Shown piece after piece: positions 24,249 through 32,966 of a stretch of 64,000 nt of DNA; position 1 is the stretch's first letter, and each line of letters starts with the position of its first letter. A program made the position numbers and the translations under genes. Origin of the DNA: Amycolatopsis deserti. GTDB taxonomy: Bacteria > Actinomycetota > Actinomycetes > Mycobacteriales > Pseudonocardiaceae. Location: positions 414,048-478,047 of the forward strand of contig NZ_BNAU01000005.1 in NCBI RefSeq assembly GCF_014653945.1, in the 5' to 3' direction. The notes below the pieces were generated by a model, which worked only from the letters and a program-made list of their open reading frames with translations, did not search any database and was not told the origin of the DNA.

Positions 24249-26293
24249 CGGTTGTTCTCCTTCGCAACCAGGGTGAGCACGTCGTACTTCGCGACGGACT
24301 CGTCGTTCTGGTTGGTCACATCGGCGTCCCAGCGCACCTCGCCGTAGTCGGCGTTCTCGCGCGGGGTGATCTGCTTGGCGGTCAGGGTCACGGTCAGCGC
24401 GTCACCGGGCTTGACCGGGGTCAGGAAGCGCAGGTTCTCCAGGCCGTAGTTGGCCAGCACCGGGCCCGGCTCGGGCGAGACGAACAGGCCGGCGGCGAAC
24501 GACACGACCAGGTAGCCGTGCGCCACGATGCCGCCGAACAGCGGGTTCGCCGCGGCGGCTTCGGGGTCGGTGTGGGCGTAGAAGGTGTCGCCGGTGAACT
24601 CGGCGAAGTGGTCCACATCCTCCTGCGTCACCGTGCGCGGCCCGGCCACCACGCTGTCGCCGATCTTCAGCTCGGCCAGGGACTTGCGGAACGGGTGGAC
24701 GTCGCCGGTGTTGCGGGGCGCGCCCTCGACCCAGCGGCCGGTGACCGCGGTGAGCACCTTGGGGCTGCCCTGCACGGCGGTGCGCTGCATGTGGTGCAGC
24801 ACGCCACGGATGCCGCCCATCTCCTCGCCGCCGCCGGCGCGGCCCGGGCCACCGTGCACCAGGCCCGGCATCGGCGAGCCGTGGCCGGTGGACTCCTTCG
24901 CGTCGTCGGCGTCGAGCACCAGCAGGCGGCCGTGCCACGGCGCGACGCCGAGGACGACCTCGCGGGCGAACTGCGCGTCCCCGGTCACGACCGACCCGGC
25001 GAGGCTGCCCTGGCCGCGCGCGGCGTAGCCGACGACCTGCTCGACCGAGGTGTAGGGCATCAGCGTGGACACCGGGCCGAACGCCTCGACCTCGTGCGGC
25101 TCAGCGCGGTCGGCGTCGCCCTTCAGCAGGACCGGCGAGATGAACGCGCCGCGCTCGGCGTCGGCGTCGACCACCTCGACGCGCTCCGGGTCGCCGAACA
25201 CGATGCTCGAGGCGTCCTGCAGCGCCTTGAGCGAGCGGCGGACCTCCTCGCGCTGCTCCAGGCTCGCCAGCGCGCCCATCCGGACGCCCTCGGACGCCGG
25301 GTTGCCGATCTTCACCTTCGCCAGGCGCTCGGCGGCGGCCTCGGCCACGTCGTCGAGCAGCTCGGCCGGCACGAACGCCCGGCGGATCGCGGTGCACTTC
25401 TGACCGGCCTTGACCGTCATCTCGGTGACCAGCTGCTTGACGTAGAGGTCGAACTCGGCCGTGCCCGGCTTCGCGTCCGGGCCGAGGATCGAGCAGTTCA
25501 GCGAGTCGGCCTCGGCGTTGAACCGAACAGCCTGGCGCACGATGACCGGGTGCGTGCGCAGCTTCTGCGCGGTGGACGCCGACCCGGTGAACGACACCAG
25601 GTCCTGCTCGGTGAGGTGGTCCAGCAGGTCACCGGCGCTGCCCGAAATCAGCTGCAGCGTGCCCTCCGGGATCAGGCCGGATTCGATGATCAGCTCGACG
25701 ATCCGCTCGGTCAGGTAGGCGGTCTGACTGGCCGGCTTGACCAGGCTCGGCACGCCCGCGAGGAACGCCGGGGCGAACTTCTCCAGCGGGCCCCAGACCG
25801 GGAAGTTGAACGCGTTGATCTGCACGGCGACGCCGCGCAGCGGGGTGGCGATGTGCTGGCCGAGGAACGTGCCGCCCTTGCTCAGCGGCTCGACGCCGCC
25901 GTCGACGTAGACGGTGTCGTTGGGCAGCTCGCGCTTGCCCTTGCTGGAGTAGGCGAACAGCACGCCGATGCCGCCGTCGACGTCGAACTTGGAGTCGCCG
26001 AGCGTGGCGCCCGTCTTCGCGGACAGCTCGTACAGCTCGTCGCGGTGTTCGCGCAGGTGCGAGGCCACGGCCTTGAGCAGCGCGGCCCGCTGGTGGAAGG
26101 TCAGCTCGCGCAGGGCGGGCCCGCCGACGCGGCGGCCATGCTCGAGCGCGGCGGCCATGTCGATGCCGGCGGTGGAGATCCGTGCGACCTCGGCGCCGGT
26201 GACCGCGTCGTGCAGGGGCACCCCCTCGCCCTCCCCGGTCCGCCAGCCGCCGCTGACGTAGCTGCGCAGCATCCTCGTCGACTGCTGGGCCAT
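24245..26293 (-). CDS. paaZ: Bifunctional oxepin-CoA hydrolase / 3-oxo-5,6-dehydrosuberyl-CoA semialdehyde dehydrogenase
   Basis: A 682-residue fusion that opens the oxepin-CoA ring and oxidises the resulting aldehyde. The N-terminal aldehyde dehydrogenase (about 1-520) has catalytic E261 in FNAEADSLN and C300 in [11 protein letters not shown]. The C-terminal MaoC-type hydratase (about 530-682) has the Asp/His motif [14 protein letters not shown]. Length equals E. coli PaaZ within one or two residues. ATG at 26293 has a GAGGAACG leader, and longer in-frame extension upstream would cross the promoter. It is the first gene of the paaZABCDE operon and divergent from the paaG-like gene across a PaaR-type box. 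Confidence 0.97.
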   Translation of the reverse strand: MAQQSTRMLRSYVSGGWRTGEGEGVPLHDAVTGAEVARISTAGIDMAAALEHGRRVGGPALRELTFHQRAALLKAVASHLREHRDELYELSAKTGATLGDSKFDVDGGIGVLFAYSSKGKRELPNDTVYVDGGVEPLSKGGTFLGQHIATPLRGVAVQINAFNFPVWGPLEKFAPAFLAGVPSLVKPASQTAYLTERIVELIIESGLIPEGTLQLISGSAGDLLDHLTEQDLVSFTGSASTAQKLRTHPVIVRQAVRFNAEADSLNCSILGPDAKPGTAEFDLYVKQLVTEMTVKAGQKCTAIRRAFVPAELLDDVAEAAAERLAKVKIGNPASEGVRMGALASLEQREEVRRSLKALQDASSIVFGDPERVEVVDADAERGAFISPVLLKGDADRAEPHEVEAFGPVSTLMPYTSVEQVVGYAARGQGSLAGSVVTGDAQFAREVVLGVAPWHGRLLVLDADDAKESTGHGSPMPGLVHGGPGRAGGGEEMGGIRGVLHHMQRTAVQGSPKVLTAVTGRWVEGAPRNTGDVHPFRKSLAELKIGDSVVAGPRTVTQEDVDHFAEFTGDTFYAHTDPEAAAANPLFGGIVAHGYLVVSFAAGLFVSPEPGPVLANYGLENLRFLTPVKPGDALTVTLTAKQITPRENADYGEVRWDADVTNQNDESVAKYDVLTLVAKENNR

Positions 26294-26315
26294 CGTTCCT
26301 CGCTTCCCCGGATTA

Positions 26316-26337
26316 ACCAACCGAACGTTCAGGAAGT
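26316..26337. promoter_or_regulatory. paaR box: Candidate PaaR operator between paaZ and paaG
   Basis: The 22-bp sequence fits the corynebacterial PaaR consensus as I recall it (ACTNACCGNNCGNNCGGT then NAGT) at 13 of 16 fixed positions: ACC-A-ACCG-AA-CG-TT-CAGG-A-AGT. It lies in the 61-bp divergent spacer and would cover the -35 region of the apparently leaderless paaG transcript, so a TetR repressor bound here could silence both operons. Promoter assignment is inference. Confidence 0.75.
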
Positions 26338-26354
26338 CATGGTAGCGTCTCGGC

Positions 26355-27146
26355 ATGGCTGACGAAAGCACCAGCGACGTTGTTTCCGTTTCCCGCGAAG
26401 GCGCCGTGGCCACCGTGACCCTGCTCCGGCCGGCGCTCACCAGCGAGCTGAAGACCGGCCTGCGGGACGCGCTCGAGCGCCTGTCCGCGGACGAGGCGGT
26501 CCGCGCGGTCGTTCTCACCGGCACCGGCCGGGCGTTCTGCGTGGGCCAGGACCTGGCCGAGCACGCCGACGCGCTGCGGGCCGACCCGGCGACCGCGTTC
26601 GCCACCATCGACGAGCACTACAACCCGATCGTCACCGCGCTGGCGACCATGCCGAAACCGGTGGTCGCGGCCGTCAACGGCACCTGCGTCGGCGCCGGGC
26701 TCGGGTTCGCCCTGGCCTGCGACCTGCGGGTGACCGCGGACACCGCGAAGTTCGGCACCGCGTTCACCGGCATCGGGCTGACCTGCGACTCCGGGCTGTC
26801 CGCCACGCTCGCGCGTGCGGTCGGCGCGGCCAGGGCGAGCGAACTGGTCCTGCTCGGTGAAACGTTCACCGCCGCGCAGGCCGCGGAGTGGGGCATCGCC
26901 GGGCGGGTCGTCCCCGCCGACCAGGTCGCCTCGACCGCCGCCGAACTCGCCGCGCGCCTGGCCGCCGGCCCGACACTCGCCTACGCCGAAGCCAAGCGCG
27001 CGCTGGCGGCGTCCTGGGGTGCGCCACTGCCGGAAGTCCTGCGCCTGGAGGGCGAAGCGCAGGCGCGGCTGGGTCTCACCGACGACCACCGCGGCGCGGT
27101 CGAAGCCTTTCTGAGCAAGTCGAAGCCGGTGTTCCAAGGGGCTTGA
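26355..27146 (+). CDS. paaG: PaaG-like 1,2-epoxyphenylacetyl-CoA isomerase
   Basis: A 263-residue crotonase-fold protein. Oxyanion-hole and active-site regions are GRAFCVGQDL (58-67) and NGTCVGAGLGFALACDLRV. D145 in GLTCDSGLSA occupies the place of the single catalytic Asp of PaaG isomerases rather than the Glu pair of hydratases, supporting conversion of the ring epoxide to oxepin-CoA. TAGCGT at 26343-26348 is six bases before ATG and no Shine-Dalgarno is present, so it is likely leaderless. It could instead be a PaaF/PaaB-type hydratase, but the Asp favours PaaG. Confidence 0.87.
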   Translation: MADESTSDVVSVSREGAVATVTLLRPALTSELKTGLRDALERLSADEAVRAVVLTGTGRAFCVGQDLAEHADALRADPATAFATIDEHYNPIVTALATMPKPVVAAVNGTCVGAGLGFALACDLRVTADTAKFGTAFTGIGLTCDSGLSATLARAVGAARASELVLLGETFTAAQAAEWGIAGRVVPADQVASTAAELAARLAAGPTLAYAEAKRALAASWGAPLPEVLRLEGEAQARLGLTDDHRGAVEAFLSKSKPVFQGA

Positions 27147-27170
27147 CAGTGCCGCCGCGAGGCGCACATT

Positions 27171-27192
27171 ATTAACCGTCCATTCGGTCAGT
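27171..27192. promoter_or_regulatory. paaR box: Second candidate PaaR operator, upstream of paaI
   Basis: ATT-A-ACCG-TC-CA-TT-CGGT-C-AGT fits the same 22-bp consensus at 14 of 16 fixed positions and resembles the site at 26316-26337. It is 23 bp upstream of the paaI start. Two such sites, both in front of paa genes and with a TetR gene in the cluster, support a local PaaR regulon. Confidence 0.78.
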
Positions 27193-27214
27193 AACGACGG
27201 AAGGCAGTGCTGCC

Positions 27215-27619
27215 GTGTCCCAAGCCGCGCAGGCGATGTTCGCCGACGACGTCGCGTCGAAGTCGCTCGGCATCGAACTCGTCGAAGCCGGCGGTGGCCG
27301 GGCGGTCGCCCGCATGACGGTCACCGAGCAGATGGTCAACGGGCACGCCATCGCCCACGGCGGCTACATCTTCCTGCTGGCCGACACCACGTTCGCGTGC
27401 GCGTGCAACAGCCACGGCCCGGTCACGGTCGCGGCGGGGGCGGAGATCTCGTTCGTCGCCAGCGCCCGGCTCGGTGACCGGCTGGTCGCCACGGCCGAGG
27501 AACGCACGCGCTACGGACGCAACGGCATCTACGACGTCACGGTGCACCGCGAGACCGGCACCGGTCGCGAGGTGATCGCCGAATTCCGCGGCCGCAGCCG
27601 CACGATCGGGAAGAACTGA
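27215..27619 (+). CDS. paaI: Hydroxyphenylacetyl-CoA thioesterase PaaI
   Basis: A 134-residue hotdog-fold thioesterase. The active-site block is AIAHGGYIFLLADTTFACA with HGG at 48-50 and catalytic D57. It rescues CoA trapped as ring-hydroxylated or dead-end esters during phenylacetate breakdown. GTG at 27215 has GGAAGG about ten bases upstream. The next gene, paaK, starts 13 bp downstream, so they form one transcript behind the second PaaR-type box. Confidence 0.94.
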   Translation: MSQAAQAMFADDVASKSLGIELVEAGGGRAVARMTVTEQMVNGHAIAHGGYIFLLADTTFACACNSHGPVTVAAGAEISFVASARLGDRLVATAEERTRYGRNGIYDVTVHRETGTGREVIAEFRGRSRTIGKN

Positions 27620-27632
27620 GGAGCCGGTCCCC

Positions 27633-28979
27633 ATGACGACCACGCACAGCGACGTGCCCCACGCCAAGCGCCTCGGCACCGCGCCGGCGCCGGACGACCT
27701 GACCGCCGCCGAGCGGATGAGCGTCGACGAGCTGCGCGCCACCCAGCTGGAGCGTCTGCAGTGGACACTCCGGCACGCGTACGAGAACGTGCCGTTCTAC
27801 CGCCGCAAGTTCGACGAGGCCGGGGTGCACCCGGACGACTGCCGCGAGCTGGCCGACCTGGCGAAGTTCCCCTGCACCACCAAGCACGACCTGCGCGACA
27901 ACTACCCGTTCGGCATGTTCGCCGTGCCGCAGGAGCAGGTGCGCCGCATCCACGCCTCCAGCGGCACCACCGGCAAGCCGACCGTCGTCGGGTACACCGA
28001 GGCCGACATCGACACCTGGGCCACCGTGATGGCCCGCTCGATCTACGCGGCGGGCGGCCGTCCCGGGCACAAGGTGCACGTGGCCTACGGCTACGGCCTG
28101 TTCACCGGCGGGCTCGGCGCACACTACGGCGTGGAGAAGCTGGGCTGCACCGCGATCCCCGCCTCCGGCGGCATGACCGCGCGGCAGGTGCAGATCATCA
28201 CCGACTTCCGGCCCGAGGTCATCATGGTGACCCCGTCGTACATGCTGACGCTGCTGGACGAGTTCGAGCGCCAGGGCATCGACCCGGCGTCGTCGTCACT
28301 GCGGGTGGGCATCTTCGGCGCGGAGCCGTGGACCGAGCAGATGCGGCGCGAGATCGAGCAGCGGATGGACCTGCACGCCGTGGACATCTACGGCCTGTCC
28401 GAGGTGATGGGGCCGGGCGTGGCGCAGGAGTGCGTGGAGACCAAGGACGGCCTGCACATCTGGGAGGACCACTTCTACCCCGAGGTGGTCGACCCGGTCG
28501 AGGGGAACGTGCTGCCCGAAGGCGAGACCGGTGAGCTGCTGTTCACCTCGCTGACCAAGCAGGCGATGCCGGTCATCCGCTACCGCACGCGGGACCTGAC
28601 CGCGCTGCGCCCGGGCACCGCGCGGCCGGCGTTCCGGCGCATGGACAAGGTCACCGGCCGCAGCGACGACATGATCATCCTGCGCGGGGTCAACGTGTTC
28701 CCGACGCAGATCGAGGAGATCGTGCTCGCCACCGAGGGCCTGGCGCCGCACTTCCAGCTCAAGCTGACCAAAAAGGACCGGATGGACCACCTCACCGTCC
28801 TGGTGGAGGCCCGGCACGACACCCCGGAGGACCGTCGTCGCGGCGCGGCGGCCGAGATCGCCGCGCGGGTCAAGGACGGCGTCGGGGTCAGCGTCGGCGT
28901 CGAGGTGCTCGACCCGGACACGCTGGAACGGTCGATGGGCAAGCTGCGCCGCGTGATCGACCAGCGGCCGCCGGCCTGA
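27633..28979 (+). CDS. paaK: Phenylacetate-CoA ligase PaaK
   Basis: A 448-residue AMP-forming ligase that activates phenylacetate to phenylacetyl-CoA, the first step of the pathway. The ATP-binding signature HASSGTTGKPTVVG is at residues 107-120. Later AMP-binding blocks are VDIYGLSEVMGPG and VIRYRTRDLTAL, and the C-terminal domain has SDDMIILRGVNVFPTQIEE with the hinge region. Length matches PaaK (about 440). The ATG is preceded by GAGGAGCC. Together with PaaABCDE and PaaZ it gives the upper pathway. Confidence 0.97.
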   Translation: MTTTHSDVPHAKRLGTAPAPDDLTAAERMSVDELRATQLERLQWTLRHAYENVPFYRRKFDEAGVHPDDCRELADLAKFPCTTKHDLRDNYPFGMFAVPQEQVRRIHASSGTTGKPTVVGYTEADIDTWATVMARSIYAAGGRPGHKVHVAYGYGLFTGGLGAHYGVEKLGCTAIPASGGMTARQVQIITDFRPEVIMVTPSYMLTLLDEFERQGIDPASSSLRVGIFGAEPWTEQMRREIEQRMDLHAVDIYGLSEVMGPGVAQECVETKDGLHIWEDHFYPEVVDPVEGNVLPEGETGELLFTSLTKQAMPVIRYRTRDLTALRPGTARPAFRRMDKVTGRSDDMIILRGVNVFPTQIEEIVLATEGLAPHFQLKLTKKDRMDHLTVLVEARHDTPEDRRRGAAAEIAARVKDGVGVSVGVEVLDPDTLERSMGKLRRVIDQRPPA

Positions 28980-29002
28980 GCACCGGTTGGGATACTGGGG
29001 CC

Positions 29003-29617
29003 ATGACGACCGCACCTCCGGCCCGGCCCGCCCGGCGCGGCAGGCCGGGTTACGACCTGGAGTCCCTGCTGGCGGTCGCGGTCAAGCTGTTCAACGAGCG
29101 CGGCTACGACGGCACCAGCATGGAGGACCTGTCGCGCAAGCTGGGCATCACGAAGTCCGCCATCTACCACCACGTGCCCAGCAAGCAGGAACTGCTGCGG
29201 CTGGCGGTGAACCGGGCGCTGGACGGGCTGTTCGAGATCGTGGCCGAGCTGGATTCGGTCGACGGGCGCGCGGTGGACCGGCTGGAGTACCTGGTGCGGG
29301 GCAGTGTGCGGGTGCTGGTGGACCGGCTGCCGTTCGTGACGCTGCTGCTGCGCGTGCGCGGCAACACCAAGGTGGAGCGGGACGCGCTGTCCCGTCGTCG
29401 CGAGTTCGACCACATCGTGTCCGAGCTGGTCACCAAGGCCGTCGACGAGGGTGACCTGCGGCCGGACATCGACCCGCCGACCGCGGCCCGGCTGCTGTTC
29501 GGCATGGTCAACTCGCTGATCGAGTGGTACCGGCCGCGCGGCGGGCAGAGCGCTGACCAGCTGGCCGAGACTGTGGCGGCGGTGGCGTTCGACGGGTTGC
29601 GGATCCGGTCCGCATAG
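29003..29617 (+). CDS. paaR: TetR family regulator, PaaR candidate
   Basis: A 204-residue TetR-family repressor. The N-terminal helix-turn-helix is LLAVAVKLFNERGYDGTSMEDLSRKLGITKSAIYHHV in register with the family (about residues 24-60, read as several short blocks), and the rest is a helical ligand-binding domain. GATACT at 28991-28996 is six bases before the ATG, so it may be leaderless. It follows paaK by 23 bp and is the only regulator in the cluster. It most likely binds the two 22-bp boxes and is released by phenylacetyl-CoA, as known for PaaR of corynebacteria. Confidence 0.85.
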   Translation: MTTAPPARPARRGRPGYDLESLLAVAVKLFNERGYDGTSMEDLSRKLGITKSAIYHHVPSKQELLRLAVNRALDGLFEIVAELDSVDGRAVDRLEYLVRGSVRVLVDRLPFVTLLLRVRGNTKVERDALSRRREFDHIVSELVTKAVDEGDLRPDIDPPTAARLLFGMVNSLIEWYRPRGGQSADQLAETVAAVAFDGLRIRSA

Positions 29618-29668
29618 GACTTTCGCCACACCGGGAATCTCGCGGCCGCGACGCGTGTCGGCACTGTC

Positions 29669-30901
29669 ATGCCAGATAACCGCAACCTGCGGCTGATCAT
29701 GGTGGTGCTCGCGTTCTCGTGCGGCACCACGGTCGCGAACCTGTACTACGCCCAGCCGCTGCTGGCCGAGATCGCGACCGCGTTCGGCGTGAGCCAGGGC
29801 AGTGCCGCGCTGGTGGTGACGCTGACCCAGCTCGGGTACGCGGCCGGCCTGGCGCTGCTCATGCCGCTCGGGGATCTGGTGGAGAACCGGGCGCTGGCCT
29901 CGCGGACGCTGGTGTTCACCGCGCTGGCGCTGGTGGTCGCGGCGGTGGCGCCGGTGTTCGGGGTGTTCCTGGCGGCGTCGGTGCTCATCGGGGTGACGTC
30001 GGTGGTGGCGCAGATCCTCATCCCGTTCGCGGCGCACCTGGCGCCGGAGGAGCAGCGCGGCCGGTTCGTGGGCACGGTGATGACCGGGCTGCTGCTGGGG
30101 ATCCTGCTGGCGCGGACGCTGTCCAGCCTGGTCGCCGGGGCGTTCGGGTGGCGCACGATCTACTTCGTGTCGGCGGTGCTGATGCTGGTGGTGGCGATCG
30201 CGGTGCGCCGGATGCTGCCCCACCGCAAGCCCAGTCACGATGCGGGCTACCCGCGGCTGATGCGGTCGATCCTGACGCTGGCGCGCGAGGAGCCGGCGCT
30301 GCGGCGGCGCGCGATCTGCCAGGCGCTGATGTTCGGGGCGTTTTCGGCGTTTTGGACCTCGGTGGCGTTCGAGCTGGTCGGACGGCACGGCTTGACGCAG
30401 ACCGAAGTCGGGGTGTTCGCGCTGGTCGGAGCGGCCGGCGCGGCGGCCGCGCCGTTGGCCGGACGGCTGGGCGACCGCGGACACGGCCGGATCGGCAGCG
30501 GGTTCGCGCTGGGCCTGGCCGCGGTGGCGATGGTGATGGCCTGGCTCGGGGCGGGTTCGCTGGTGGTGCTGGCGCTGGCCGGGGTCGTGCTGGACCTCGC
30601 GGTGCAGGGCCACCAGGTGCTTTCGCAGCGGGAGATCTACGGCTTGAGGGAGGACGCGCGAGCCCGGATCAACACGGTGTTCATGACAACGATCTTCGTC
30701 GGCGGCGCAGTGGCGTCGGCAGTAGCGGGGAGCTTGTACGACGCGTTCGGCTGGGTGGGCCCGTGCCTGTTCGGCGCGGCGCTGCCGATGATCGGGCTGG
30801 CGATCTGGACGGTGTCCACGGTGCGGCAGCGCCGCGCCGTGAACACAGCGGAGCTGGGTGGTCATCCCGGAGCCTGCCCGTCCGGCGAGGACATCTTTTG
30901 A
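29669..30901 (+). CDS. MFS transporter, drug/sugar exporter-like
   Basis: A 410-residue, 12-helix MFS protein. It starts with a short cytoplasmic tail and helix 1 (IMVVLAFSCGTTVANLYYAQ). The NLYYAQPLL motif is typical of a DHA1-like group annotated as sugar-efflux or arabinose exporters. Substrate unknown. It is in the same direction as paaR, 51 bp downstream, but has no obvious role in phenylacetate use. The stop codon forms the left boundary of the palindromic element at 30900. Confidence 0.87.
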   Translation: MPDNRNLRLIMVVLAFSCGTTVANLYYAQPLLAEIATAFGVSQGSAALVVTLTQLGYAAGLALLMPLGDLVENRALASRTLVFTALALVVAAVAPVFGVFLAASVLIGVTSVVAQILIPFAAHLAPEEQRGRFVGTVMTGLLLGILLARTLSSLVAGAFGWRTIYFVSAVLMLVVAIAVRRMLPHRKPSHDAGYPRLMRSILTLAREEPALRRRAICQALMFGAFSAFWTSVAFELVGRHGLTQTEVGVFALVGAAGAAAAPLAGRLGDRGHGRIGSGFALGLAAVAMVMAWLGAGSLVVLALAGVVLDLAVQGHQVLSQREIYGLREDARARINTVFMTTIFVGGAVASAVAGSLYDAFGWVGPCLFGAALPMIGLAIWTVSTVRQRRAVNTAELGGHPGACPSGEDIF

Positions 30902-31104
30902 TCTTTAAAGCCGCGCCTTCGGCTGGCGAAGAGTCCGCCCTGCGGGCGGAGAGCGCCTTACGGCGCCAAAGGTCACCTTACGACCACCCCCGCCCCCGAT
31001 GCCTGATTGTGTTTCAGTCGCCGAGCAGGCGTGTCAAGGCGGGAAAGAGTACCTTGACACGCCTGGTCGGCGACCAAAGATCGGCTGTGGATCGGGGGCG
31101 GGGG
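30900..31104. repeat. Palindromic mobile-looking intergenic element
   Basis: GATCTTT (30900-30906) and AAAGATC (31076-31082) are perfect 7-bp inverted ends of a 183-bp segment. Inside are stems TCCGCCC/GGGCGGA (30934-30950), GCGCC/GGCGC (30953-30966) and a 23-bp inverted repeat with one mismatch (31017-31039 with 31052-31074) around a 12-base loop. A further perfect 14-bp pair CCCCCGCCCCCGAT (30987-31000) and its complement (31091-31104) nests around it. No coding sequence. It resembles a MITE or REP-like element and will also act as a terminator for the MFS gene. Confidence 0.75.
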
Positions 31105-31301
31105 AGGTCTGGTTGGGGTAGTCGGTCTTCTTCCGTTGCCGGCTTGCGGTTGGTGAGGTGGGGTGCGGGCCGGGTCGGGGCCGTCCACTTCCGTTCCCGG
31201 CCGCCGGTTTTGTACGTGGTTTTCGTGGTGTCGTCCCGTTGCTGGATCATCTGTGCTTCACTTCCCGTGACCATCCGGGCACGAAGAAGGGAACTCCTGG
31301 G
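31105..31301. other. Intergenic leader before the YbjN-like gene
   Basis: About 200 bp with lower GC and many T residues (for example GGTTTTGTACGTGGTTTTCG near 31206-31225), unlike the surrounding DNA. No gene found. It presumably carries the promoter of the gene at 31302, for which AAGGGA provides a ribosome site. Confidence 0.45.
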
Positions 31302-31709
31302 GTGACGAGCTGGCGCGATCTCGCGACGTTCATCCGGCAGCAGTACAAGGTGATCCGGGACGAACCGGACGAACTGCGCATCCGGATTCGCTTCCAGTCG
31401 GATCCCGAGGAGGAAGAGCGCACCCAGATCGTGGTCATCGCGCGGGAGGTTCTCGATCGGCGCGACGAGTGGATCCAGATCGCGACCCCGTTCGCGCGGG
31501 TGGACGAAGTGGACGTCGTCGCGGTGCTCGCCGAGGTCGGGCACACCACCGTCGTCGGCGGGGTGGTCGTCATGGGTGAGTACCTGGTGCTCCGGCACTC
31601 GCTGCCGCTGGCGAACCTGGACCTCAACGAGTTCGTCGACCCGCTCGCACTGGTCACCAGCTCTGCCGAGCTGCTCGAGGAACAGCTGACCGGCCGCGAC
31701 GACTACTGA
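31302..31709 (+). CDS. YbjN-fold (secretion-chaperone-like) protein
   Basis: A 135-residue acidic protein with an alternating beta/alpha pattern (VIRDEPDELRIRIRF, TQIVVIAREVLDRRDEWIQI, MGEYLVLRHSLPLANLD) that matches the YbjN/type III secretion chaperone-like fold common in actinobacteria. Such proteins are thought to bind peptides, but no function is established. GTG at 31302 is chosen on the AAGGGA about 10 bases upstream and because translation before it lacks family features. It precedes rtcB by 66 bp on the same strand. Confidence 0.72.
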   Translation: MTSWRDLATFIRQQYKVIRDEPDELRIRIRFQSDPEEEERTQIVVIAREVLDRRDEWIQIATPFARVDEVDVVAVLAEVGHTTVVGGVVVMGEYLVLRHSLPLANLDLNEFVDPLALVTSSAELLEEQLTGRDDY

Positions 31710-31775
31710 AATCTAGTTGCCCTGGACCCTTTCGCGGGTAACCCTGTGGATCCACCCGAGCGAAAGGACCTTCCG

Positions 31776-32966
31776 ATGTTCACCGCCGTCGAGGGCGCCC
31801 GCGTGCCGATCCGCATGTGGGCCGACCCGGCGACCGTCGAGGACGCCGCGATGCGTCAGCTGCACAACGTCGCCAACCTGAAGTGGGTGCACGGTCTGGC
31901 TGTCATGCCGGACGTGCACTACGGCAAGGGCGCGACGGTCGGCAGCGTGATCGCCATGCGGGACGCGGTCTCCCCCGCCGCGGTGGGCGTGGACATCGGC
32001 TGTGGCATGAGCGCGGTCCGCACGTCGCTGACCGCCGCGGACCTGCCGGACGACCTCGGCAAGCTGCGGCGCCGCATCGAGGACGCCGTTCCGGTCGGCT
32101 TCGCCATGCACCGCACCCCGGTCAACCCCGCCCGCGTACCCGGCACCGGCGGCTGGACCGAGTTCTGGCAGGCGTTCGGGCACCTGCACACCGGCGTGCA
32201 GAACCTGCGCGACCGGGCCCAGGCGCAGATCGGCAGCCTCGGCGGCGGCAACCACTTCATCGAGGTCTGCCTCGAGCAGGGCGGTCCAGACGCCGGCCGT
32301 GTGTGGCTGATGCTGCACTCCGGCTCGCGCGGCATCGGCAACGAGCTGGCCAAGCGGCACATCGACATCGCCCGCAAGCTGCCGCACAACGCGGACCTGC
32401 CGGACCGCGACCTGGCCGTGTTCGTCGCCGGCACCCCGGAGATGGAGGCCTACCGGCGTGACCTGTTCTGGGCTCAGGAGTACGCGGCCCGCAACCGGGC
32501 CACCATGGTCGCGCTCGTGCAGCAGGCGGTGGCCGACACGGTGCCGGGCGTGCGGTTCGACCAGCCGATCTCGTGCCACCACAACTACGTCGCCGAGGAG
32601 ACCTACGACGGCGTGGACGTGCTGGTCACCCGCAAGGGCGCCATCCGCGCCGGATCGGGCGACCTGGGGATCATCCCGGGCAGCATGGGCACCGGCTCCT
32701 ACATCGTGCGCGGCCTCGGCAACGAGACCTCGTTCCACTCGGCGTCGCACGGCGCCGGGCGGCGCATGTCCCGGACCAAGGCCCGCAAGACGTTCACCGC
32801 CGCCGACCTCGCCGCCCAGACCGACGGCGTGGAATGCCGCAAGGACGAGGGCGTGGTCGACGAGATCCCGGCCGCCTACAAGGACATCGATTCGGTGATC
32901 CGGGCGCAGACCGACCTGGTCGAGGTGGTCGCGCACCTCAAGCAGGTGGTGTGCGTCAAGGGGTAG
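31776..32966 (+). CDS. rtcB: RtcB RNA-splicing ligase
   Basis: A 396-residue GTP- and Mn-dependent RNA ligase that joins 2',3'-cyclic-phosphate or 3'-phosphate ends to 5'-OH ends. Mn-binding residues are visible in GVDIGCGMSA (D73, C76), GSLGGGNHFIEV and LHSGSRGIGN; CHHNYV and the guanylylated-His region ASHGAGRRMSRTKA follow. The C-terminus ends with VVCVKG. ATG at 31776 has GAAAGGA upstream. No rtcA or archease gene is nearby. Possible roles are tRNA repair or ribosome RNA repair after stress. The last 11 bp overlap the convergent Lrp gene. Confidence 0.96.
   Translation: MFTAVEGARVPIRMWADPATVEDAAMRQLHNVANLKWVHGLAVMPDVHYGKGATVGSVIAMRDAVSPAAVGVDIGCGMSAVRTSLTAADLPDDLGKLRRRIEDAVPVGFAMHRTPVNPARVPGTGGWTEFWQAFGHLHTGVQNLRDRAQAQIGSLGGGNHFIEVCLEQGGPDAGRVWLMLHSGSRGIGNELAKRHIDIARKLPHNADLPDRDLAVFVAGTPEMEAYRRDLFWAQEYAARNRATMVALVQQAVADTVPGVRFDQPISCHHNYVAEETYDGVDVLVTRKGAIRAGSGDLGIIPGSMGTGSYIVRGLGNETSFHSASHGAGRRMSRTKARKTFTAADLAAQTDGVECRKDEGVVDEIPAAYKDIDSVIRAQTDLVEVVAHLKQVVCVKG

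Noticed and set aside
24245..26608. 105-residue N-terminal extension of PaaZ
   Set aside because: It crosses the divergent paaG start and the PaaR-type box and has no family similarity. ATG at 26293 gives the standard PaaZ length.
30900..31104. Insertion sequence
   Set aside because: It has inverted ends but is only about 200 bp and carries no transposase frame, so it is listed as a repeat element instead.
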